Shown: piece by piece, positions 13,789 to 19,596 of the stretch
How positions within the stretch are numbered: the first letter of the stretch is position 1
How the letters are laid out: every line of letters starts with the position of its first letter
The notes under the pieces: generated by a model
The model's input: only the letters and a program-made list of their open reading frames with translations
The model's database searches: none
Told to the model about the DNA's origin: nothing
Translations under genes and position numbers: made by a program
Origin: CBFIDA01 sp965661085
Lineage (GTDB): Bacteria > Pseudomonadota > Gammaproteobacteria > Comchoanobacterales > Comchoanobacteraceae
Reading direction: 5' to 3'
Length of the DNA: 19,596 nucleotides
Assembly: GCA_965661085.1 (NCBI GenBank)
Contig: CBFIDA010000018.1
Coordinates: 1-19,596, forward strand

Positions 13789-14811
13789 TCAATGTGGTAA
13801 AATGCTGTCATTTGACCCATCATCTTCCTCTTTTTTTTCTCCTGCTTCATCATCTTCTGAATTCATACTTGTCTGGCCTTCACCTTCTTGGTCTTCATCT
13901 TCTTTGCCATCATCATGAGTGCCGATTGTGAGCGCCATGTCATCAGCTTTTTGTTTGATGGCACCAGGATGAGGGTCTAAAGCCTGACTTTGTGTCGGCG
14001 ACACAAGCGATCGACAATACGCTTCAAGTTTTTTTTGATCCGTTTCTGATATGGTTTCTTCTTTGGCATGGATGTATTTTTCGTACAATGCCACCGTGCT
14101 GACCATCATCACCATGGCCATGCCAACAATGAAGGCCGTCAGTGCAAACCAAGCACCAGGTACAAACAAAGCGGCTGTGGCAAAAATCACTGCGATGCTT
14201 GCTGCAGAGATTTCAATGCAGATGATTTTAATCAATTTGGCATTTTGTCTTTTTTTAAGCGTGGTTTTGTGTTGCGCGTATTCGTCTTGCCATGCATGAT
14301 TGAAATGATTGGTTTTTTGGCCTAAGATGCTGATTGTTCCGAACAACTTTGCGGCTTTGTGACTGTTTCTCACGAGGTCTAAGACACTTAGGACAAGCAC
14401 TGTCACCAAAAGCCCCAACAGGAGGGAGGGTGTCAGCAATGTCATGAAGGGGGCGGACATCACCAAAAGGCCCATGATGAGTGACATAAAGGTATAGAAG
14501 TACCATTTTTTTTGATGTTTGGAATATTTCAACAACATGCTTTTGGCATTGTAGAGTACTTTAAACTGATCAGCATGCGGATGTTCATTCAGATGGTTTT
14601 TGAATATTTTGAACTTCAGCCCCAATTCTGATTGGCGATTGCTGGCAATCATCGCTTGAATCATGTTCCCGATGTCCTCTTTTTGGGAGGCAACGTTAGA
14701 CAATGTAGACAAAGCATGCTCGACATTTTCAGATAAGTGGTGAATGTCAGAAAACCCTAAAAACCGCTTCAAGCCACTTGATGGCCGTTTGAAACCCTGA
14801 TTTGTACCCAT
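13789..14811 (-). CDS. Unrecognised membrane protein with four helices and acidic C-terminal tail
   Basis: The 340-residue product matches no family I recognise. Residues 1-100 are soluble and mixed in charge. Four hydrophobic segments follow as two hairpins: about 103-121, 123-146, 193-215 and 219-243, with a basic, helical cytoplasm-like linker between the pairs (150-192). The tail from about 299 to 334 is dominated by glutamate, aspartate and glycine (for example KEDEDQEGEGQ and GEKKEEDDG), and the last residues are SNDSILPH. There is no signal peptide. The start at 14811 has GGAG at 14820-14823, eight bases upstream. Two hydrophobic hairpins plus a glutamate-rich C-terminus are features seen in some Dot/Icm effectors of Legionellales, but this is only a possibility; an ordinary inner-membrane protein is equally compatible. 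An A8 run on the coding strand (complement of 13831-13838) lies in the tail. Confidence 0.8.
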   Translation of the reverse strand: MGTNQGFKRPSSGLKRFLGFSDIHHLSENVEHALSTLSNVASQKEDIGNMIQAMIASNRQSELGLKFKIFKNHLNEHPHADQFKVLYNAKSMLLKYSKHQKKWYFYTFMSLIMGLLVMSAPFMTLLTPSLLLGLLVTVLVLSVLDLVRNSHKAAKLFGTISILGQKTNHFNHAWQDEYAQHKTTLKKRQNAKLIKIICIEISAASIAVIFATAALFVPGAWFALTAFIVGMAMVMMVSTVALYEKYIHAKEETISETDQKKLEAYCRSLVSPTQSQALDPHPGAIKQKADDMALTIGTHDDGKEDEDQEGEGQTSMNSEDDEAGEKKEEDDGSNDSILPH

Positions 14812-14941
14812 ACCATACGCTCCAAGTCGATTGGCTGGCCAAATTGAATTGGCGCTCTAAAGAGTATAGTCAAGAATGGCATACATTGGGGCAGCATTTT
14901 AAGCGTCATGGCACCGATGAAGGCACGACGATGATGGGCGA
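14812..14941 (-). promoter_or_regulatory. Intergenic gap with a possible weak promoter for the acidic-tail gene
   Basis: This 130-base gap is the largest in the leftward block. Read on the minus strand it contains TATACT (complement of 14863-14868), five of six matches to a -10 box, but no good -35 box at 16-18 bases. The same place contains TTGACT (complement of 14868-14873), a fair -35, but the sequence 17 bases on (AATTCA) is a poor -10. No clear terminator follows the acyltransferase stop. The gene downstream may thus be read through from the operon, from a weak promoter here, or both. Confidence 0.25.
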
Positions 14942-16180
14942 TCATGCACAAGTATGGGTGTTTGAGTGCGCCACACAATGTTCTGCTATGGCAGATGGAT
15001 TGAGTTGTTTTTTCATGAACAATTGCCCCATCGTGTGATAAAAAGTTTGGAGGGCATGTTGACGCTTGCATGACGCCAGCAAGGTCAAAGTTTTCTCGGT
15101 GCTTTTTGCAGCCATACCACATAGAATCGGCTGGGGACCCACTTCTAAGAAATGGTCATAAGAAGCCTCTAGCAGACATTGCATGCCATCCAAAAACCGA
15201 ACAGGCTGCCGAATATGCTTCGCCCAATAGGCAGCAGAAGGTGCATCGTCCATCCAATCTCCAGTCACATTTGAGATGACTCGAACGGGTGACTGTGGGG
15301 GGGCATAGGTGAGTGTTTCAGCCAAGGCCGAAAAAGACTCAAGCATGGGGGACATGTGTGCAGAGTGGAACGCATGTGAGACTGTCAAAGCACGACTGCG
15401 CACTTTTTGGGTCTCTTTGGCCAATTGCATCAGTGCTGAGATGGCTTCTTGGTCACCAGAGAGTACGGTTTGCTTGGGTCCATTTAGGGCAGCGATGTCG
15501 ACAACACCTTTTTGAGGGTGTGTACGCATGATGGATGACATGGTGGTTTCATCGGTCATGAAGGCAGCCATGGCACCTTGGGATGGCAAGGACTGCATGC
15601 CAAGCCCACGTTGTCCAATCAATTGTATGCCAGCTTCAAGCGACATCATGTTGGCGATGGTGGCAGCAGCATACTCGCCAACACTGTGTCCCATACAGGC
15701 CTCAATGTTTTGACCCAGATCCTGCCATGTTTTTGCCATGGCATATTCGATGGCAAATAAGGCTGGTTGTGTCCATCGTGTTTGATGTATGGGGTGACCA
15801 TCCTCATCATCAGGGGTGTGATAAAGTACATCCAGCAATGAGGCATCAAAGAGATTCTCATAATGGCGACAGCATGCATCCATATGGTGTCTGAAGCGTG
15901 GCAAGGTTTGATAGAGGTCAAACGCCATCGATGGATATTGAGCCCCTTGGCCTGTAAACAACAGTGCAATCTTTATAGATGTATCGGTCACGCATGGCCA
16001 CTCAAGGGCACGACATGCTTGTCGGCAATGCTCGGCATCATTGGCTTCGATGTAACAGGGCGTGAGCTTGGCGTCTGGTGTGCCCAAAAATACAACAGAT
16101 TGTTGATTTTGATTGGCAATGGCTTGGCAGCACAATGTTTCTAAATGTGCAGGATCTTTGGCATAAACAAAAAAGTGCAT
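14942..16180 (-). CDS. Stand-alone polyketide-synthase-type malonyl acyltransferase
   Basis: The 412-residue protein is an acyltransferase domain that would move an acyl group, most likely malonyl, from CoA to a carrier protein. Motifs: FTGQGAQ (75-81), GHSVGEY (164-170, nucleophile S166), QRG with R191, and VSHAFHS (267-273, catalytic H272). HAFH marks malonyl-specific modules, against YASH for methylmalonyl. SNVTG (303-307) and EVGPQPIL (346-353) close the fold. Residues 1-70 resemble the linker between ketosynthase and acyltransferase in modular synthases, and 363-400 the linker after the domain, so it looks like one module piece cut out of a larger enzyme. Housekeeping FabD lacks both linkers and is about 310 residues. 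GAGG overlapping the upstream stop places ATG 16180. It is ten bases after the DedA-PAP2 gene. A C7 run lies at 15297-15303. A carrier-protein partner is not in the window. Confidence 0.9.
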   Translation of the reverse strand: MHFFVYAKDPAHLETLCCQAIANQNQQSVVFLGTPDAKLTPCYIEANDAEHCRQACRALEWPCVTDTSIKIALLFTGQGAQYPSMAFDLYQTLPRFRHHMDACCRHYENLFDASLLDVLYHTPDDEDGHPIHQTRWTQPALFAIEYAMAKTWQDLGQNIEACMGHSVGEYAAATIANMMSLEAGIQLIGQRGLGMQSLPSQGAMAAFMTDETTMSSIMRTHPQKGVVDIAALNGPKQTVLSGDQEAISALMQLAKETQKVRSRALTVSHAFHSAHMSPMLESFSALAETLTYAPPQSPVRVISNVTGDWMDDAPSAAYWAKHIRQPVRFLDGMQCLLEASYDHFLEVGPQPILCGMAAKSTEKTLTLLASCKRQHALQTFYHTMGQLFMKKQLNPSAIAEHCVAHSNTHTCA

Positions 16181-16190
16181 GATGTATACC

Positions 16191-18215
16191 TCAACTGTAA
16201 ATTTGTGATAATTGCACAGACCGCATTAAGGGCCAGTGTGCTCGCTTAAGTGGCGCCCAATGCAATGGGTGCTGTTGTTTGTAACTGCTGACAGAAGTCG
16301 GCAAAGCTGCCAGTGTATGTGCATAGTTGCGAGGCGCATAGCTTTTGTGCAGTTTGTCACCATTTTGATGCGTGCTGTAGAGCGTACCTAAGAAAATAGG
16401 GGTATGTGATGGGTACAGGTCAAAACGTGAAAGCCATAAGCGCAGTACGGCGACTTGGGCACCATCTTTGTGATATGCGACCAAGAAGGGCGGTCTTGTT
16501 TGGTGTAATTTTGGTAGTGTCGGCATGAAGCGCATGGCAGGATTTTGTAAAGCAAACATCAAGCGTTTTGGAAAAGTTTTGGGCAATGCTTGGATGTGCC
16601 AGCCATGCGTTTTGAGCTGTTGATGGATCAGTTTGGTTGATTGTGCCCATTGGATGTTGAAGACCTCTTGAGCATGACCAAAGCGGTTGTTGCGGATGGT
16701 GGGCATGACGGTTGGATGTTTGAGCCAGTGTGCTTTTGAAACACTCTGTGTGGGAGGCATGCCAAAAAAGTTCTTGGTATAGCGGGTGTAATGACGATAA
16801 AGAAAGCAAGAGGTTGCAATCAGCCAGACCATGAAGGGTAAAATCACCATGGGCTGTAGGATACGGTGTTTGTGTGTTGTTTGAGGGTCGGATTGGTGGA
16901 CACATGGCTGTTTTTTCAGCCAGGCAGTCGTCAAATATGACAATGCAAGCCCAAGACATCCTGCACCCACAACATCTGTCAGCCAATGAGCACCAAGATA
17001 AAGTCTGGTGATCATGATGTATGTCACCAGGAGTATCCCGGCCACATAAAGATGGTTTTTGAGTCGCTGGGACCAACTGTCCTGAAAAGACAAATACAGA
17101 TAACCGACCAAAAAGGTGATGTAGCCAGTGTGCCCACTTGGAAAACTGGTATGTCCAAGAATGTGCAGCATATGGGGGGGGCGTGCAATGTGATATTGTG
17201 TTTTAAAAAACTTGATCATCAGGACACTGAATGTTGTTGCAATCAGTAAACGCAAACCTTCTTTGAGATGGATGTTGAGCGCCAGCATGGCTGCCAACGC
17301 AATCACCACACACGACAGCACATATTTGTCGGCCATAAATGTTGTGCTCAGCATGATGGCATTGAACACTGGTACATGAAGATTTTGGAAGAAATGATAA
17401 ATGGTAAGATTGAGATCATCAAACATATGGCGCTTGCTGACCCCATTTCCCAACAGCAAAAAAAGGAGACCATACCAGCATGCCATCCCAGTCGATTGTA
17501 AACGCTGTGTCAACACGTCAGGTTGGGATGCTGTCGGCCAATGTTGTAGGATTTTGGCAGACAGTTTTTGACAACCATGGTGAAGATGGGTTTTGACAGT
17601 GGGCTTCAATCGATGGATGCACCAACCAAACAGTAGTGCTCCAATGAGCGCAATACAGGCATGGCCAAGCCAATGCAACACTTTTCCTGGTGGCATCTCC
17701 AGCGAAAACATACCAAGCAACAAACCGGGCGTGAGATAGACAAGCACCCAGAGTGATGCGGCTGGTATGGCAGCAAACACGAAATGGATGGGACGCATCT
17801 TAAGGAGCCCAGCAATCATTGGGATCATACTGCGCATGGGGCCAAAAAAACGCCCAATGATGACGCTCATGAAGCCATGTTTGACAATGAAGGCCTCACT
17901 TTTTGACCACCATGCTTGATGGTTTTGCATCCATTTCAATGCACGCACTTTTTCTTGGTAAACATAGCCCACATAAAAACTGAGTATGTCACCGACCATG
18001 GCGCCTGTGAAGGCGGCCATGACAGCAGGGTACAGGGGCAAAAGGGTACTGCCAATCATGGTGCCAATGATGGTCATGGTGACAGAGCCAGGTACCACAC
18101 TTCCGATGATGGCCAAAGACTCGATGAATGAGATCAAAAAGGTGGCCCACAAACCGTATTCCGGATGAAGGCTCAACCATTGCTCAAAGACATGAAAATC
18201 AATTGCATCAATCAT
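16191..18215 (-). CDS. DedA-PAP2-LssY three-domain membrane protein
   Basis: The 674-residue inner-membrane protein joins three modules (numbering from Met at 18215). DedA/SNARE-associated domain, about 15-200: SVVPG, GDILSFYVGY, and GRFFGPMRSMIPMIAG near 121-136, the family signature; DedA proteins include translocases of undecaprenyl phosphate. PAP2 phosphatase, about 245-435, with all three catalytic motifs: K338-x6-RP, PSGH (359-362) and R404-x5-H410-x3-D414. LssY-type C-terminal domain, about 500-620, with VLRLWLS and FLGTLYS. Similar DedA-PAP2-LssY proteins occur in proteobacteria, named after a Legionella locus. The first ATG (18224) would add three residues, but AAGGA at 18225-18229 fits ATG 18215 (nine bases). 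It follows lipA by about 25 bases. A C8 run (17174-17181) lies just after the ARP of the first PAP2 motif. The likely substrate is a polyprenyl or phospholipid pyrophosphate; this is inference. Confidence 0.9.
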   Translation of the reverse strand: MIDAIDFHVFEQWLSLHPEYGLWATFLISFIESLAIIGSVVPGSVTMTIIGTMIGSTLLPLYPAVMAAFTGAMVGDILSFYVGYVYQEKVRALKWMQNHQAWWSKSEAFIVKHGFMSVIIGRFFGPMRSMIPMIAGLLKMRPIHFVFAAIPAASLWVLVYLTPGLLLGMFSLEMPPGKVLHWLGHACIALIGALLFGWCIHRLKPTVKTHLHHGCQKLSAKILQHWPTASQPDVLTQRLQSTGMACWYGLLFLLLGNGVSKRHMFDDLNLTIYHFFQNLHVPVFNAIMLSTTFMADKYVLSCVVIALAAMLALNIHLKEGLRLLIATTFSVLMIKFFKTQYHIARPPHMLHILGHTSFPSGHTGYITFLVGYLYLSFQDSWSQRLKNHLYVAGILLVTYIMITRLYLGAHWLTDVVGAGCLGLALSYLTTAWLKKQPCVHQSDPQTTHKHRILQPMVILPFMVWLIATSCFLYRHYTRYTKNFFGMPPTQSVSKAHWLKHPTVMPTIRNNRFGHAQEVFNIQWAQSTKLIHQQLKTHGWHIQALPKTFPKRLMFALQNPAMRFMPTLPKLHQTRPPFLVAYHKDGAQVAVLRLWLSRFDLYPSHTPIFLGTLYSTHQNGDKLHKSYAPRNYAHTLAALPTSVSSYKQQHPLHWAPLKRAHWPLMRSVQLSQIYS

Positions 18216-18239
18216 AAAATACATTCCTTGGTTGTGTAT

Positions 18240-19199
18240 TTAGGCCACCGATTCACCCGCAGCTTGTTTGTCCGCATGATACGATGAGCGCACCAACGGA
18301 CCACTCGCGACATGAGAAAATCCGATCGAGTTGGCGTAGGTCTTCAGCATGTCAAACGTTTCTGGTGTGATGTAGGCACAAACAGGATGATGGTGGGGAC
18401 TGGGTTGCAAATACTGCCCCACAGTCAAACGATCGATGTTGTGTGCACGCATCTCTTGAAACACCACTTTCAATTCTTCGATGGTTTCGCCTAAACCCAC
18501 CATCAAACCTGATTTTGTTGGCACATTTGGATGCAGGTCTTTAAACGCTTTCAATAAGTTGAGCGACCATTGGTAATCGGCACCAGGTCGAGCTTGAGCA
18601 TACAAAGAGGGTACGGTTTCAATGTTGTGATTGAACACATCTGGGGGATGATGCGCAAATGCTTCAAGCGCTGCGGTCATTCGGCCACGAAAATCTGGCA
18701 CCAACACTTCGATTTTGGTTTGAGGGCAGCGTTGACGTATTTCTTGGATGACCTGCGCAAAATGATTGGCACCACCATCCAATAAATCATCACGATCCAC
18801 CGAAGTGATGACCACATATTGGAGGTTGAGGTGCGCGATGCTTTCTGCCAAACGCCGAGGCTCATCTGGATCAAGAGGATCAGGTCGTCCATGTGCCACA
18901 TCACAAAATGTACAGCGACGTGTACAGCGATCCCCCATGATCATGAAGGTTGCCGTACCATGGTTGAAACACTCGTATAAGTTTGGGCAAGAGGCTTCCT
19001 CACAAACAGTGACCATTTTTTGCTCTCGAAGCAAACGTTTGAGGGCTTGAACCTTTTCAGGGCGTGCAGGCAAACGGGTACGAATCCAGCTTGGTTTAGG
19101 CAGAGGCTGATGTTGTATGTCAACACCAATTTTTGCAAGTCCCGCTCGGGCACGTGCCGTTTTGTCTTGGCCTTTTTGTTTGACTTGTTTTGAGTGCAT
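18240..19199 (-). CDS. lipA: Lipoyl synthase
   Basis: LipA is a radical SAM enzyme that inserts two sulfur atoms into protein-bound octanoyl chains, making lipoyl cofactor for pyruvate and 2-oxoglutarate dehydrogenases and the glycine cleavage system. The 319 residues carry both iron-sulfur sites: the auxiliary cluster C66-x4-C71-x5-C77 (CEEASCPNLYEC) and the radical SAM cluster C92-x3-C96-x2-C99 (CTRRCTFC). Other landmarks are ITSVDRDDL, FNHNIETV, TKSGLMVGLGE, GQYLQPS and RSSYHAD (304-310), whose serine ligates the auxiliary cluster. The start at 19199 overlaps the lipB stop as TGATG; a longer reading runs into lipB and is not LipA-like. Length equals the E. coli enzyme (321). Everything needed for activity is present. 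Confidence 0.98.
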   Translation of the reverse strand: MHSKQVKQKGQDKTARARAGLAKIGVDIQHQPLPKPSWIRTRLPARPEKVQALKRLLREQKMVTVCEEASCPNLYECFNHGTATFMIMGDRCTRRCTFCDVAHGRPDPLDPDEPRRLAESIAHLNLQYVVITSVDRDDLLDGGANHFAQVIQEIRQRCPQTKIEVLVPDFRGRMTAALEAFAHHPPDVFNHNIETVPSLYAQARPGADYQWSLNLLKAFKDLHPNVPTKSGLMVGLGETIEELKVVFQEMRAHNIDRLTVGQYLQPSPHHHPVCAYITPETFDMLKTYANSIGFSHVASGPLVRSSYHADKQAAGESVA

Positions 19200-19596
19200 C
19201 ACGCCCCCATGTTGGTTGGATAAAATCTTTGGTACAGTTGTCCGATGGCGATGTCGATGACATCTGTCATGTTGATGGTGTGTGTGGTCTGGTGCTGCAT
19301 GTCTGTCATGCTGAGATCGGCATACCCACAGGGACGGATGCATGAAAAGGGTGTCAGGTCCATGTCTACATTCAAGGCAAAACCATGATACGTGCAATGC
19401 TTTTTGCTGCGTAAACCGATGGAGGCAATTTTTTTCTGATGCACATACACACCACGTTTTTGATCAATGGTGTGCCCTTTTATGCCAAAAGTCAGCAGTA
19501 TCTCGATGATCAACTGTTCCATTTGGTCAACCAGAGCATGAATCGAGTATTGGGCGCGTCGTAAATCCATCATGAGATAACAGATCAATTGACCAG
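19199..19596 (-). CDS. lipB: Octanoyltransferase, C-terminal part (cut by window end)
   Basis: LipB transfers octanoyl from octanoyl-ACP to lipoyl domains, the step before LipA. About 132 residues are visible, beginning at GQLICYLMMDL, which corresponds to the HGPGQ motif at the middle of the family; the N-terminal half lies beyond the window. Landmarks are RGVYVHQKKIASIGLR (with the catalytic lysine in KKIAS), YHGFALNVDMDLTPF and RPCGY, where the cysteine forms the acyl-enzyme. The stop (TGA, 19199-19201) overlaps the lipA start by one base, giving tight translational coupling. The fragment is normal; the true start cannot be seen. Confidence 0.96.
   Translation of the reverse strand, partial: GQLICYLMMDLRRAQYSIHALVDQMEQLIIEILLTFGIKGHTIDQKRGVYVHQKKIASIGLRSKKHCTYHGFALNVDMDLTPFSCIRPCGYADLSMTDMQHQTTHTINMTDVIDIAIGQLYQRFYPTNMGA

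Noticed and set aside
13769..13791. Inverted repeat TGAGCC/GGCTCA near the stop of the acidic-tail gene as a second terminator
   Set aside because: The stem is only six pairs with an eleven-base loop and there is no T-run after it on either strand.
14769..15122. A minus-strand open frame overlapping the gap between the acyltransferase and the acidic-tail gene
   Set aside because: It overlaps both real genes in another frame, has a composition rich in Cys, His and Arg with no domain, and lacks a ribosome site.
14942..16180. Calling the acyltransferase the housekeeping FabD
   Set aside because: The HAFH motif, the N-terminal 70-residue linker and the post-domain linker are those of modular polyketide synthases; FabD is about 100 residues shorter.
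19200..19397. Extended LipA start inside lipB
   Set aside because: The 66 extra residues are a shadow of lipB (rich in His and Arg); the ATG at 19199 overlaps the lipB stop in the common TGATG arrangement and gives the usual LipA length.

Overview
The window carries the full S10-spc-alpha ribosomal protein supercluster of a gammaproteobacterium-like genome, read left to right, followed by a convergent block of five genes read right to left. By eye the base composition is moderate, slightly AT-rich. Gene order, SecY, RpoA, LipA and LipB all look gammaproteobacterial, but several 30S proteins (S3, S4, S11, S13, S14) depart from near-universal motifs, so this is a divergent lineage. A long-form S14 with a four-cysteine zinc motif, an LssY-type C-terminal domain and a membrane protein with an acidic tail make a Legionellales-like bacterium, possibly host-associated, my best guess. 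That placement is inference and rests partly on memory of Legionella sequences.

Positions 1-13689: the 3' end of tuf, then rpsJ-rplC-rplD-rplW-rplB-rpsS-rplV-rpsC-rplP-rpmC-rpsQ-rplN-rplX-rplE-rpsN-rpsH-rplF-rplR-rpsE-rpmD-rplO-secY-rpmJ-rpsM-rpsK-rpsD-rpoA-rplQ. No canonical gene of the S10, spc and alpha operons is missing. Gaps are 0-36 bases and many junctions overlap (rplD/rplW, rpsQ/rplN, rpmD/rplO). The three operons that are separate in E. coli are joined here without an internal terminator or an evident promoter. A strong intrinsic terminator lies at 13719-13742, just after rplQ.

Positions 13789-19596, minus strand, in transcription order: lipB (cut by the window end), lipA, a DedA-PAP2-LssY three-part membrane protein, a stand-alone polyketide-synthase-type malonyl acyltransferase, and an unrecognised four-helix membrane protein with an acidic C-terminus. 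The first four are tightly packed (1-base overlap, about 25 bases, 10 bases) and probably form one operon. LipB takes octanoyl from acyl carrier protein and LipA converts it to lipoyl. The acyltransferase would be expected to load malonyl onto a carrier protein. The DedA-PAP2 protein probably dephosphorylates and flips a lipid carrier. The common theme, carrier-protein acyl chemistry plus envelope lipid handling, is suggestive but unproven. The fifth gene follows after 130 bases and may have its own promoter.
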